64,000 bases of DNA from Streptomyces sp. NRRL S-31 (lineage in GTDB: Bacteria > Actinomycetota > Actinomycetes > Streptomycetales > Streptomycetaceae): positions 62,001 through 126,000 of the forward strand of contig NZ_JOCB01000009.1 of the NCBI RefSeq assembly GCF_000718775.1. Direction: 5' to 3'. The position numbers and the translations under genes were made by a program. The first letter of the stretch is position 1; every line of letters begins with the position of its first letter. The notes below the pieces were generated by a model. The model was given only the letters and a program-made list of their open reading frames with translations. It made no database searches and was not told where the DNA came from. Below, one piece after another: positions 23,696 through 31,550 of this stretch.

Positions 23696-23856
23696 TGGCT
23701 CTTCGCGCGGTGCGTGACGCTGACGGAGATATCTGGGAAGAGCGCGAAGGTGGCGTGTTCCGTACGACCTACGAAGATGGGTCCTACCGTGAAGAGACTT
23801 CCTTCGCCCTTCTTGATTTGTGGTGGGGTCCACTTGCGGAGGTTGCGCAGCAATGA
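23695..23856 (+). CDS. Small early phage protein, 53 residues
   Basis: The protein is linked by overlaps to both neighbours: TGATG at its start and ATGA at its end. It is beta-rich with paired repeats (VRDADGDIWEEREGGVFRTT, YEDGSYREETSF), a pattern of a small two-hairpin sheet. Family unknown. Confidence 0.58.
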   Translation: MALRAVRDADGDIWEEREGGVFRTTYEDGSYREETSFALLDLWWGPLAEVAQQ

Positions 23857-24299
23857 AGGTCTGCCGACTATGTGGGCGGGGAAAGCCCGCTGATCAGTTC
23901 CTTGCCGGTAAGGCCAAGAAGCCTAGCTCTGCATGCGCGGCGTGCAGGCGAAATCGCCAGCGTCAACATGTGCGCAGCTATTACGCTCGGTTGAGCCCTG
24001 ATAAGCGCCACGAGCTGACGCACAAACGCCGGGCGGAGTCCTACGGTGTGGAGCACAAGGCGTACAGCCGCACGGCCATACTCGTTCGCTGGGGGTACGC
24101 CTGTACCTACTGCGGGGCGCATGCGAAGCATCTTGACCATGTCCACCCGCTGAGCAAGGGCGGCAAGGATGTCGAATCCAACATCGTGCCGGCTTGCCAG
24201 CGTTGCAATTTGAGCAAGGGTGCCAAGACGCTAGCTGAGTGGTCGCTGAACTTCGGACCTGATCCGGAGGTTGCGGCTGGCACAGGCTACCCGTTCTGA
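23853..24299 (+). CDS. HNH endonuclease-like protein with N-terminal zinc finger (HNH-A)
   Basis: This 148-residue protein has an N-terminal CxxC...CxxC zinc finger (KVCRLCGRGKPADQF, then CAACRRNRQRQ) and a C-terminal HNH nuclease core: YCGAHAKHLDHVHPLSKGG, then NIVPACQRCNLSKG, with two CxxC knuckles and the LDHVHP histidines. It starts at ATG 23853, overlapping the previous stop. Small HNH proteins help terminase in many phages or act as homing enzymes. A shorter relative is coded at 31551. Confidence 0.8.
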   Translation: MKVCRLCGRGKPADQFLAGKAKKPSSACAACRRNRQRQHVRSYYARLSPDKRHELTHKRRAESYGVEHKAYSRTAILVRWGYACTYCGAHAKHLDHVHPLSKGGKDVESNIVPACQRCNLSKGAKTLAEWSLNFGPDPEVAAGTGYPF

Positions 24300-24312
24300 G
24301 CGCGGGCACGCA

Positions 24313-24337
24313 TTCGACTCACTCACCTCCCAGTGCA
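24313..24337 (+). promoter_or_regulatory. Phage promoter-like element P8 (perfect both boxes)
   Basis: TTCGACTCACT and GTGCA are both perfect at 9-base spacing. It is 20 bases before the primase-helicase start. Confidence 0.75.
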
Positions 24338-24357
24338 ACCAAAAGGAAGGGGCACTA

Positions 24358-26814
24358 GTGCTTTTCGTTGACATTCTCGGCAAGTTCCGGGACGTGAGTG
24401 AGCACGATGACGGGGGCTATATCGCGCTGTGCCCGGCGCACAAGGACACTGACCCGTCGCTGCGGATTTGGCGGGGAGATGACAACAAGGTTCGGCTGAC
24501 GTGCCGCGCGGGATGCTCCACAGGGGCCATCATTCAGGCCGTTGAGCTGGGTTGGCCGGACCTGTTCAATGCCGAAGGCGAAGGCTCCACGGTTCCGAAG
24601 GAGAGGCCCGCCATGGTCGGCACCACCCAGATTGCCGCACTGGCCGGCTACGTGGATGATGCCCGGGACCGGCTGAGCGACGGAGGGGGAGAGTACACGG
24701 CGGCAGCGCTGGCCTATCTCGCTGACCGGTTCGGCATGGACGCTGACACAGCCTATGAACTGGGCATCGGGTACCACGGGCCGGACGTCATTGACCCGTT
24801 CCCGTTCCTGTCACGGAGCTTCAAGGCGTTCCCCCGGGTGACCGTGCCGCTGTGCAACTTCGCTGGGAATCCCAGCGGCTTGCAGGGTCGAGACATTACG
24901 GGGGAGTGCCCCGGGCGCTGGGTTGGTCTCCGTAATCCGGAAGGCTTCCGCTGGGCTCAGTATGGCGTCTTCCGGGGCCAGGGTGGCTACGGAGTCATCC
25001 TGGTGACCGAAGGCCCGGGGGATGGACTTACAGGCGTGGCTGTGGGCTATGACGTGGTGTTGATACGTGGCGCTGCCCTGGTGGGGAATCCTGAGCTTCT
25101 GGCGGAGCTTGCCGAGGGGCTTAAGGGCTATCAGGTCATCGCGTGTGGTGACGTGGACTCCGCTGGCCAGGGGTTCAACGCTCGGCTGGCCGAAGGATTC
25201 AAGCCGTACGGCATCATGGTCTATGCTCTGGACATCCCGCGCCTGAGCGCTAAGACGGACCTGACTGAGTGGCGTGAGTCGGAGCCACAGACCTTTGCGC
25301 TGAGCCTGCACCGGGCTGTCAAGGCGGCTAAGCCTGTGGCGAAGCCTGAAGAAGCACGGCGCGAAGCTGTCAGCGAAGAGCTTGCCGAAGCCACTGGGGC
25401 GGACATCGTCAGCCGGGACCAGGGCAACGAAGCGGCGCGCATCCTGGCTGGTCTTCTGGAACGCTACGGCGACACGGACGCCATGAATGCTCACGCGCTG
25501 GTTGCCTGGTGTGACGGACGCATCAAGTATGCGCCTGGACTGGGGTTCTACGTCTGGGATGGCCGTACGTGGGTGCGTTCTGAGGTCCGAGTGCGACAGG
25601 AGATCCATCGCATGGGCGCCGCTCTGGTGCTGGCCGGTAGGGTCAAGGAAGCTCGGGGTTTCACCATGACTTCGCGCATCAACGACCTGATGACAGAGCT
25701 TCGGAGCGTTCCCACTGTCTACGTGGAAGCCTCCGAATTCGATAACCGGCCTGATCTCCTGAGTTTTCGGAATGGGACTGTTGAGCTTAACACCGGGCGC
25801 CTTCGTCCGCACAGGCCGGCGGACATGCTGACGTACTGTCTCGATATCGACTATGACCCGGACGCTCAGTGTCCCCGCTGGGAACAGTTCTTGACGGAAG
25901 TCTTCCCGGACAACGTTGACCTGGTGCCCTATATGCAGCGCGTCATCGGGTACGGCATTACCGGCTACACGGACGAACAGTGTTTTTGTGTTTTTTGGGG
26001 AAAGGGAGCCAACGGCAAATCCGTACTGACTGACACGCTGTCCAGCGTCTTCCGGACCATCAGCAAGACCACACCCTTTGCCACGTTCGAGGAAAAGCCT
26101 AACGGCGGCATTCCCAACGATATTGCTGCTCTCCGGGGGTCCCGTCTGGTAATGGCGTCTGAGGGCGAGTCAGGCAAGCCCATGTCTGAAGCCGTGCTCA
26201 AGCGCGTAACGGGAAAGGACATGATTGCTGCCCGGTTCCTTCGTCAGGAGTTCTTCGAGTTCAAGCCCAGTTTCTTGCTCATGCTGGCTACGAACCACAA
26301 GCCCAAGTTCAGGGGGCAGGATGAAGGTCTCTGGCGCCGGGTCAAGATGATTCCGTTCACGCGCTACTTTGCGCCCCATGAGCGAGACTACAACCTTGAC
26401 AAGAAGCTTGAGGCGGAGGCACAGGGAATCGCGGCGTGGGCCGTTCGTGGCGCGGTTGCCTGGTTCGCTGAGGGTTTGTGCGATCCGGAGTCCATCAGCG
26501 CTGCGACGAAGGAGTACAAGGAGACTTCTGACGCGCTGGCTGGCTTTTACTCGGACGATCCGAGTATGCCGGCCGTCCTGGTGAAGGATGACAGCACGCG
26601 CATCGACGGGTCGGAGGCGTACCAGGCTTACCGCGACTGGTGCGAAGCTGAGGGCCTGCCAGGTAAGGAAGTGTGGTCCCGACGCGCCTTCTACGGAGCC
26701 ATGGAAGAGCGGGGTATCACCCGCAAGCGTTCTTCCAAGGGAATGGCGCTGGTAGGCGTTCGACTCACTAACAATCAGGCGCAAGCGGGTCACGGCATTT
26801 TCGCTGGCGACTGA
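24358..26814 (+). CDS. Primase-helicase (TOPRIM + D5/P4-like)
   Basis: This 818-residue replication protein begins with a CHC2-like zinc motif (Cys25, His28, Cys49, Cys53 in LCPAHKD and LTCRAGC). A TOPRIM domain follows at ~220-280 (VTEGPGDGLTGV, VIACGDVDSAGQG). A D5-type segment is at ~480-540, and a superfamily 3 helicase domain has Walker A at ~548-555 (GKGANGKS) and a Walker B-like AALRGSRLVMASEGES. It should prime and unwind phage DNA with the polymerase at 28229. GTG 24358 follows GGAAGGGGC. Element P9 lies inside its 3' end. Confidence 0.9.
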   Translation: MLFVDILGKFRDVSEHDDGGYIALCPAHKDTDPSLRIWRGDDNKVRLTCRAGCSTGAIIQAVELGWPDLFNAEGEGSTVPKERPAMVGTTQIAALAGYVDDARDRLSDGGGEYTAAALAYLADRFGMDADTAYELGIGYHGPDVIDPFPFLSRSFKAFPRVTVPLCNFAGNPSGLQGRDITGECPGRWVGLRNPEGFRWAQYGVFRGQGGYGVILVTEGPGDGLTGVAVGYDVVLIRGAALVGNPELLAELAEGLKGYQVIACGDVDSAGQGFNARLAEGFKPYGIMVYALDIPRLSAKTDLTEWRESEPQTFALSLHRAVKAAKPVAKPEEARREAVSEELAEATGADIVSRDQGNEAARILAGLLERYGDTDAMNAHALVAWCDGRIKYAPGLGFYVWDGRTWVRSEVRVRQEIHRMGAALVLAGRVKEARGFTMTSRINDLMTELRSVPTVYVEASEFDNRPDLLSFRNGTVELNTGRLRPHRPADMLTYCLDIDYDPDAQCPRWEQFLTEVFPDNVDLVPYMQRVIGYGITGYTDEQCFCVFWGKGANGKSVLTDTLSSVFRTISKTTPFATFEEKPNGGIPNDIAALRGSRLVMASEGESGKPMSEAVLKRVTGKDMIAARFLRQEFFEFKPSFLLMLATNHKPKFRGQDEGLWRRVKMIPFTRYFAPHERDYNLDKKLEAEAQGIAAWAVRGAVAWFAEGLCDPESISAATKEYKETSDALAGFYSDDPSMPAVLVKDDSTRIDGSEAYQAYRDWCEAEGLPGKEVWSRRAFYGAMEERGITRKRSSKGMALVGVRLTNNQAQAGHGIFAGD
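26759..26783 (+). promoter_or_regulatory. Phage promoter-like element P9, inside the primase gene end
   Basis: TTCGACTCACT is perfect, followed by 9 bases and GCGCA. It lies in coding sequence (residues VRLTNNQA). A transcript starting here would meet the CIR9 hairpin-terminator before the methyltransferase gene. Confidence 0.65.
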
Positions 26815-26837
26815 CACAACCACAACCACATACCGAT

Positions 26838-26873
26838 AAGGGTCACCTCCGAAAATCCGGGGGTGACCCTTTT
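26838..26873 (+). terminator. Composite terminator with operator CIR9 as its stem
   Basis: AAGGGTCACC pairs with GGTGACCCTT and a T-run follows (TTTTG). The middle of this hairpin is the conserved repeat CIR9 (26844-26865). The same bases can thus end transcription as RNA and bind repressor as DNA. Confidence 0.8.
26844..26865. promoter_or_regulatory. Conserved inverted repeat CIR9
   Basis: The site reads CACCTCCG-AAAATC-CGGGGGTG, with CGGGGGTG replacing the usual CGTAGGTG. It is embedded in a terminator and is identical to CIR10 at 28181, which has the same design. Confidence 0.8.
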
Positions 26874-26890
26874 GCATGGACGGAGAGACC

Positions 26891-27391
26891 ATGCCAATCC
26901 TTGAGCTGTGTGCGGGGTACGGCGGGCTAGGCATAGCTGTTGAGCAACTGACCGGAGACAAGGTCACGGTGGTTGCCGAAGTCCACAAGGCAGCCTGTCA
27001 GGTGATGGCCTATCGCTTCCCGGACGCGCCCAACGTGGGTGACGTTCGGTACGCCCCATGGGAAGAGCTACGGGGTGAAGTGGACACCATCACGGCGGGG
27101 TTCCCCTGTCAGGACATCAGTAACGCGGGCAAGCGTGAAGGGATCAAGGGTGAGCGCTCCGGAATCTGGTTCAACGTTGCAGACGCCATTCGGATTCTTC
27201 GACCCGGATACGTCTTCTTGGAGAACGTCGGAGCGATCCGAAATCGGGGACAAGGCGCAGTGCTCACATCGCTTCACGAAATCGGGTATAGCGCTGCATG
27301 GACAGCTATTCGAGCGTCCGACACCGGAGCGCCGCACGAAAGGCTCCGATGGTTCTGCGTTGCCACTCCTACCCACTCCGACCGTGTCTGA
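26891..27391 (+). CDS. C5 cytosine DNA methyltransferase, N-terminal part (frame ends early)
   Basis: The frame holds motif I (LELCAGYGGLGIA), motif IV with the catalytic Cys (AGFPCQDISNAG), motif VI (FLENVGAIRNRG) and motif VIII-like HERLRWFCVAT. It then stops at 27391. Motifs IX-X lie in the +1-shifted frame downstream (27357-27962). I chose ATG 26891 with GGAGAG upstream; ATG 26876 lacks a site. In lysogens or virions the enzyme would shield phage DNA from restriction. With the frame break it is probably inactive unless a shift restores it. Confidence 0.8.
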   Translation: MPILELCAGYGGLGIAVEQLTGDKVTVVAEVHKAACQVMAYRFPDAPNVGDVRYAPWEELRGEVDTITAGFPCQDISNAGKREGIKGERSGIWFNVADAIRILRPGYVFLENVGAIRNRGQGAVLTSLHEIGYSAAWTAIRASDTGAPHERLRWFCVATPTHSDRV

Positions 27392-27962
27392 CGCTGACCG
27401 GGGGCCGGATTTCGCCAAGGCGTCGCGCCCCGGTGCTGGTGGGGATGACCTGGTGACAGCCGTGGCCCGACTGTTTCCACGGGACCGGGCTGACAAGCTC
27501 TTCAAGACGCCTACGGCGAATCTGGGTTCAAACGGCTCTGCCCAGCACCCGGACAAGCGCAAGGCTGGCGGGCACGGGCCAACGCTTGAGGACGAAGTGG
27601 TCTTCTTGCTGAACGTGACGCCGGAAGACGTAAGCGTGGTGCACTGGAAGGACGATGGTCCGCACAGTCCGGCTGAGTGGTGGAACGAGTACGCACCAGC
27701 CGTGTATCGCTGGGAAGTCATCAGGGGCACAGCCGCCCCGGTGCCAGTGATCCGGGGTCCGCGTGGGGGAGTGAAGCTGTCCCCGGAGTTCGCTGAATGG
27801 ATGATGGGCCTAGATCCTGGGTGGGTCACCAACGTCCCAGGGCTGACGCACAAGGAAAAGCTTGAGCGCATCGGCAATGGCGTGGTGCCGCACCAGGCGT
27901 TCTACGCTTTTCGGCACCTCAAGGCGCAGCTTGATGAAGCGGTCACGGCGGAGGTGCAGTGA
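27357..27962 (+). pseudogene. C5 cytosine DNA methyltransferase, C-terminal part in another frame
   Basis: This frame continues the methyltransferase: LPLLPTPTVSDADRGPDF, common in phage enzymes after motif VIII, then EFAEWMMGLDPGWVT and the motif X IGNGVVPHQAFYAFRHL. It has no start codon with a ribosome site of its own near 27357, so it should be joined to the N-terminal part. The two frames meet at a near-repeat of CCACTCC. A deletion between such repeats, a single indel, or programmed +1 shifting could explain it. Confidence 0.7.
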
Positions 27963-28162
27963 TGCAGTGCGAATGGATCAGCTATGCGCCTGGTAGGTGT
28001 GAGAGCTGGAAGTGTCACCACACGCGGAACGGGGTCAGGAAGGCAATTGCGTACGGGACTGAGGGGCTGACCCTCTTCTCCAGGGGCCGACTGCCGGGGA
28101 GCGGCGCCGTGGTCTTCGTTGAGGTTCCCCGCGAGAACTGGGAACAACTCTTCGGCGCGTAA
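27962..28162 (+). CDS. Small Cys-containing phage protein, 66 residues
   Basis: The ATG at 27962 overlaps the methyltransferase stop by one base. The protein has three N-terminal Cys and two His (CEWISYAPGRCESWKCHHTR), possibly binding zinc, and a beta-rich end (GSGAVVFVEVPRENW). It precedes composite terminator/operator CIR10. Unknown function; it may belong with the methyltransferase. Confidence 0.6.
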   Translation: MQCEWISYAPGRCESWKCHHTRNGVRKAIAYGTEGLTLFSRGRLPGSGAVVFVEVPRENWEQLFGA

Positions 28163-28173
28163 CCGAATAGCAG

Positions 28174-28210
28174 AAGGGGTCACCTCCGAAAATCCGGGGG
28201 TGGCCCCTTT
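28174..28210 (+). terminator. Composite terminator with operator CIR10 as its stem
   Basis: AAGGGGTCACC pairs imperfectly with GGTGGCCCCTT, and TTG follows. As at 26838, the conserved repeat forms the centre of the hairpin. Confidence 0.75.
28181..28202. promoter_or_regulatory. Conserved inverted repeat CIR10
   Basis: The site reads CACCTCCG-AAAATC-CGGGGGTG, identical to CIR9. It is upstream of the DNA polymerase gene. Confidence 0.8.
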
Positions 28211-28228
28211 GTGTTGAGGGGAGACAGC

Positions 28229-30088
28229 ATGAAGGTTTTCAACTACGCGATAGCCGGCGAACCGGTGCAGGTCAAGGTGCCTGAGTCCTATGACGACTTG
28301 CTCATGTTCTGGGCTTGGTTCGTAGAAGCGGACAACAGGGGGCCTATTGGTCTCGACACGGAAACCACGGGCCTTGACGTATATTCGCCGGGCTACAAGC
28401 TCCGCACTGTCCAGTTTGGCGATAGGCATACCGGGTGGGTGATCCTGTGGGAACTGGGCGGCTACTTTCATGAGTTCGCGCTTCGGGCGCTGCGCCATGG
28501 CAAGAAATTCCAGATCCACAACGCGCCCTTTGACTGGGCTGTCTTGGACCGGCATGCGCCGGGCATGAGCATTGAGCTTCTGGCCCAGAAGACCATCGAT
28601 ACCCGCTTGAAGGCTGGCCTGGTGGACCCGCGCCAGCCCCAGGAAGGTGGACGGGGTACGGCACTCAAGCCGCTTATGGCCTGGTACGTGGACCCGAAGG
28701 CACCGGACACCCAGGGAGACCTTACGGCGGTCTTCCGGTCGCTCAAGCTCACGAAGGCAACTGGGTGGGCCGGTATCGACCTGATGCACCCTACATACCT
28801 TCTGTATGCCGGCCTTGACCCCATCTTCGCTGCCCGGCTGGACACTTGCCTTGACCGTGAACTTGACATGCTCGAAGTGCGGCCCCGGCTGGTCCAGTAT
28901 GAGCACGAGATAGCCCGTATCTGCGCAATCATGCAGCGCAAGGGCATGGTGCTTGACGTGGACTACACCCGCGAGCTTGATGAACGGCTGGCCAGCGAAG
29001 CCCTGATGCATGAAGCGGCCTGTCTTCGCTATGGGGTCACCAATGTCAACGCGCCGGCACAGCTTCGGGAAGCGCTCAAGGGTATGGGGGAGGTGTGGTC
29101 AGCGGATGAGCTGACCGCTACCGGGGCGCTCAAGGTGGACAAGGCAGTCTTGCACCGGTTCGCTGACCTTGACTTTCAGACCGGCAAGCCGCTAGGAACG
29201 CGCAAGCCCAACCCGCTGGCTGAGGCCATCATCAAGAGTAAGCGGGCCGGTAAGTGGCGCAGTGCCTATACCCAGACCTTCCTTGATGTCATGGACAGCG
29301 ACGGGCGCCTGCACAGTTTCGTGAACAGCATGCAGGCGCGCACGGGCCGCATGAGTATCACGCGTCCTGCACTTCAAACGCTGCCTTCTGGTGACGCAAT
29401 GATCCGGCGCTGTCTGATGGCTGATGAGGGCGAAGTGGTGGTATCCACGGACTTTGCCGCTGTTGAGATGCGCGTGCTTGCTGCGTTGGCTGATGTCAAG
29501 CGCATGAAGGAAGCCATTACCAACGGTGAAGACCTGCATGCCTTCACAGCACGCCAGGTTTACGGCGAAGGCTTCACCAAACAGCATCGCAAGGTTTGTA
29601 AGGGCGTGGGCTTCTCGAAGGTCTATGGGGGTGGAGCGGCCACGACTGCAAGGCAGACCGGTGCACCCCTTGCGGACGTTCAGCGCGCCATGACTGCATA
29701 TGACCGGGTGTATCCGGAGATTCGGCGTTACTCCAACCGGTTGCAGCGTCAGGCGTATGACAACGGCTTTGTTGGCGTGAGCATCACCGGCCGACGCCTG
29801 CCTGTCGACCGGGACCGGGTCTATGCCGTGACTAACTACGCCGTGCAGAGCGCTGCCCGTGACTGCCTTGGTCAGAGCCTGATCAACCTAGAAAACGCCG
29901 GGCTTCTGGACACGCTCCGCTTGCCGATCCATGACGAAGTGCTTGCCAGTGTGCCGAAGGCGGAATCGGCAGACTACGCAAAGGCCATTGAGAAGTGCAT
30001 GACCTTCGACCTTATGGGAGTGCCCATTGAGGCCGAAGCAGAGGTAGGCAAGCGTTCGTGGGGGTCGCTGTACGGCGCTGAGGTGTGA
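28229..30088 (+). CDS. DNA polymerase, family A, with 3'-5' exonuclease
   Basis: This 619-residue protein is a phage-type DNA polymerase I. The exonuclease domain has GLDTETTGLD near residue 43, with Asp43 and Glu45 as metal ligands. The polymerase domain has motif A (STDFAAVEMRVLAAL, ~407), motif B with KVCKGVGFSKVYGGGA (~455) and motif C HDEV (~568). It lacks a 5'-3' exonuclease domain, as usual in phages. ATG 28229 follows GGGGAGAC. With the primase-helicase it makes up the replication core. The motif A-C spacing and HDEV support DNA polymerase, not a T7-like RNA polymerase. Confidence 0.92.
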   Translation: MKVFNYAIAGEPVQVKVPESYDDLLMFWAWFVEADNRGPIGLDTETTGLDVYSPGYKLRTVQFGDRHTGWVILWELGGYFHEFALRALRHGKKFQIHNAPFDWAVLDRHAPGMSIELLAQKTIDTRLKAGLVDPRQPQEGGRGTALKPLMAWYVDPKAPDTQGDLTAVFRSLKLTKATGWAGIDLMHPTYLLYAGLDPIFAARLDTCLDRELDMLEVRPRLVQYEHEIARICAIMQRKGMVLDVDYTRELDERLASEALMHEAACLRYGVTNVNAPAQLREALKGMGEVWSADELTATGALKVDKAVLHRFADLDFQTGKPLGTRKPNPLAEAIIKSKRAGKWRSAYTQTFLDVMDSDGRLHSFVNSMQARTGRMSITRPALQTLPSGDAMIRRCLMADEGEVVVSTDFAAVEMRVLAALADVKRMKEAITNGEDLHAFTARQVYGEGFTKQHRKVCKGVGFSKVYGGGAATTARQTGAPLADVQRAMTAYDRVYPEIRRYSNRLQRQAYDNGFVGVSITGRRLPVDRDRVYAVTNYAVQSAARDCLGQSLINLENAGLLDTLRLPIHDEVLASVPKAESADYAKAIEKCMTFDLMGVPIEAEAEVGKRSWGSLYGAEV

Positions 30089-30105
30089 TCCGCGCCACTC
30101 CTGAT

Positions 30106-30144
30106 GGTGACTGCCTGTGGCATATGCCGCTACGGGCAGTCACC
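30106..30144 (+). terminator. Hairpin after DNA polymerase, sharing bases with CIR11
   Basis: GGTGACTGCC pairs perfectly with GGCAGTCACC, with a second palindrome GGCATATGCC in the loop. The right arm contains the first four bases of CIR11. There is no T-run. Confidence 0.6.
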
Positions 30145-30162
30145 TACGGATTTTCGGAGGTG
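30141..30162. promoter_or_regulatory. Conserved inverted repeat CIR11
   Basis: The site reads CACCTACG-GATTTT-CGGAGGTG, strong half on the left. A lone half-site with the same CACCTACGAAAA start occurs 235 bases downstream (30376). Confidence 0.85.
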
Positions 30163-30570
30163 GTCCGTTCGAAAAGTTCCCATGATCTTTTGTCCGGTTC
30201 GCCTGATGGCCTCTCGAAGGTCGGCACCTTCGTAATGCAGGCGTGATCCCCGGTATGCGCCTACCGCGCCCCTACATCTGAAGGATGATGGCGGGTTACG
30301 CCTTCGAATCTTCAGGCAACCGTCTTGGCCGGCCCCGGGTCTAGCTGGTGTCTCTGCGCCCCAAGGCGCTTGCACCACCTACGAAAAAGCGTTCTACTCA
30401 GTCCAGCGTTCGAGGGGTCCGGCCGGAACTTCGAACACAAGCGGAAGCCCCTGGAACGGGGTCTAGTCCCGCCTGTGTCTCCTACTGCCATGCTGCGGCA
30501 CCCCCATGCCCAAAACAGGGTGTGACGCGCGTCACATGTAGTTCCGGCCGGACCAGCCCCGTTCCGGGCT
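30163..30570. other. Structured non-coding region between polymerase and sigma-like genes
   Basis: About 400 bases hold no convincing gene; the long frame through it lacks start and ribosome sites. A perfect 15-base inverted repeat, GGTCCGGCCGGAACT at 30417 and AGTTCCGGCCGGACC at 30540, spans ~110 bases. A second pair (GGAACGGGGTC with GACC-AG-CCCCGTTCC) lies inside and beside it. A half-CIR (30376) and a CRP-like palindrome (30521) are also present. This could be a replication origin or a regulatory RNA leader. Confidence 0.55.
30521..30536. promoter_or_regulatory. Perfect CRP-type palindrome
   Basis: TGTGACGCGCGTCACA is a perfect 16-base palindrome and matches TGTGA-N6-TCACA, the classical CRP/FNR-family site. 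It sits 35 bases upstream of P10 and 85 bases before the sigma-like gene, so host Crp could affect that gene. Confidence 0.55.
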
Positions 30571-30595
30571 TTCGACTCACTCACCCATCAGTGCA
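30571..30595 (+). promoter_or_regulatory. Phage promoter-like element P10 (perfect both boxes)
   Basis: TTCGACTCACT and GTGCA are both perfect at 9-base spacing, 25 bases before the sigma-like gene. If that protein reads this element, the gene activates itself. Confidence 0.75.
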
Positions 30596-30620
30596 GCGAT
30601 CGAAACCCGGAGGGAAACCC

Positions 30621-31550
30621 ATGTCTGAGACCCTGACCCTTGAACTGATCCGTGACGCACAGAACAACGGACTCAAGGGGCTTGAGGCGGTCAACAGCGC
30701 CATGGCTAGCCGCATACGCAAGCTGGCTGACGCTGCCGCCCGGCGCATGTCGGACAGCTACAGCCGTATCGATGACCACCGTGAAGACTTCCGACAGGAT
30801 GCCGCCGTGGCCCTGTTCGAGGCCCTGCCGCGATTCAAGGGAAACACCGTTGAGATGTTCTACGGGTTCATGTGGGGGACCATTGAAGATCGCCTCAAGG
30901 ACAAGGTCCGCGAAGAGCGAAACGGCGGGGCGGACATGGACGCTGTGAAGGTCTTTGGCGCCATGGTTGAGCGTGCTGGCGGGGATGTCTTCCTGGCTGA
31001 GAAGATGGCACAGACTGTGCCCCCGAAGGGGCGTAGGCTGAGCGCTGACCGGGCGGCGGCTGCCCGGCTGGCTTGGCAGGGCGCTGCATCCCTTGACTTC
31101 CCGTTCACCACCTTCTACAACACGGACGGTGGTTCCAGGACAGCACCCGATGGAACCGTGACTGTTTCGCTGGGTGAGTATCTGGTGGACCGGTACAACG
31201 ACATGCCGGAAGACCTGGTCACCTCCGAAGATGTGACCAAGGAAGTGAACCGAGTCAAGCACGCGCTTGTTCACGCCGTTCTGGACAGCATGGGCGCCAA
31301 CCAGGCCAATGCGCTTCGACACTCCTATGGCATTGGCAACGTGAGGTGCTACGGCACGGGGGACAGCGGAGACCTTGAGGGGCTGGCCGATGAACTGGGT
31401 ATCACGCCGTTGCAGGCCCGGGATGCCCGCACGAAGGGGCATAAGGCTTTCGCCAAGCGCTACATAAAGGCAGTCGCCCGGGACGCTGCCCACGAGGCAG
31501 AGCTGACCGAAGCGGCTGCCATCAACCTGGGTCGGGGTGGACGCAAGTAG
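30621..31550 (+). CDS. Sigma-factor-like protein
   Basis: This 309-residue protein resembles a diverged sigma factor. Residues ~52-99 (DDHREDFRQDAAVALFEALP, RFKG, then FYGFMWGTIEDRLKDKVREE) follow the sigma region 2 pattern in which a D-x-x-Q-E/D helix leads to an F-x-x-W/Y-x-x-x-x-I-R/D-x-x-L segment. The C-terminal part (LEGLADELGITPLQARDARTKGHKAF in segments) looks like region 4 helix-turn-helix. Between them lies an insert of ~110 residues. ATG 30621 follows GGAGGG. It is a good candidate to direct host RNA polymerase to the TTCGACTCACT elements; that link is inference. Confidence 0.65.
   Translation: MSETLTLELIRDAQNNGLKGLEAVNSAMASRIRKLADAAARRMSDSYSRIDDHREDFRQDAAVALFEALPRFKGNTVEMFYGFMWGTIEDRLKDKVREERNGGADMDAVKVFGAMVERAGGDVFLAEKMAQTVPPKGRRLSADRAAAARLAWQGAASLDFPFTTFYNTDGGSRTAPDGTVTVSLGEYLVDRYNDMPEDLVTSEDVTKEVNRVKHALVHAVLDSMGANQANALRHSYGIGNVRCYGTGDSGDLEGLADELGITPLQARDARTKGHKAFAKRYIKAVARDAAHEAELTEAAAINLGRGGRK

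Noticed and set aside
28229..30088. T7-like single-subunit RNA polymerase to match the T7-like CGACTCACTA motif
   Set aside because: The only related polymerase has a 3'-5' exonuclease domain (DTETTG) and motif C HDEV, so it is a DNA polymerase. The conserved second box at fixed spacing also fits a sigma-type promoter better.
30348..30620. N-terminal extension of the sigma-like protein by ~90 residues
   Set aside because: The extension is Pro/Ser/Arg-rich, runs through inverted repeats and P10, and has no ribosome site; ATG 30621 has a good one.
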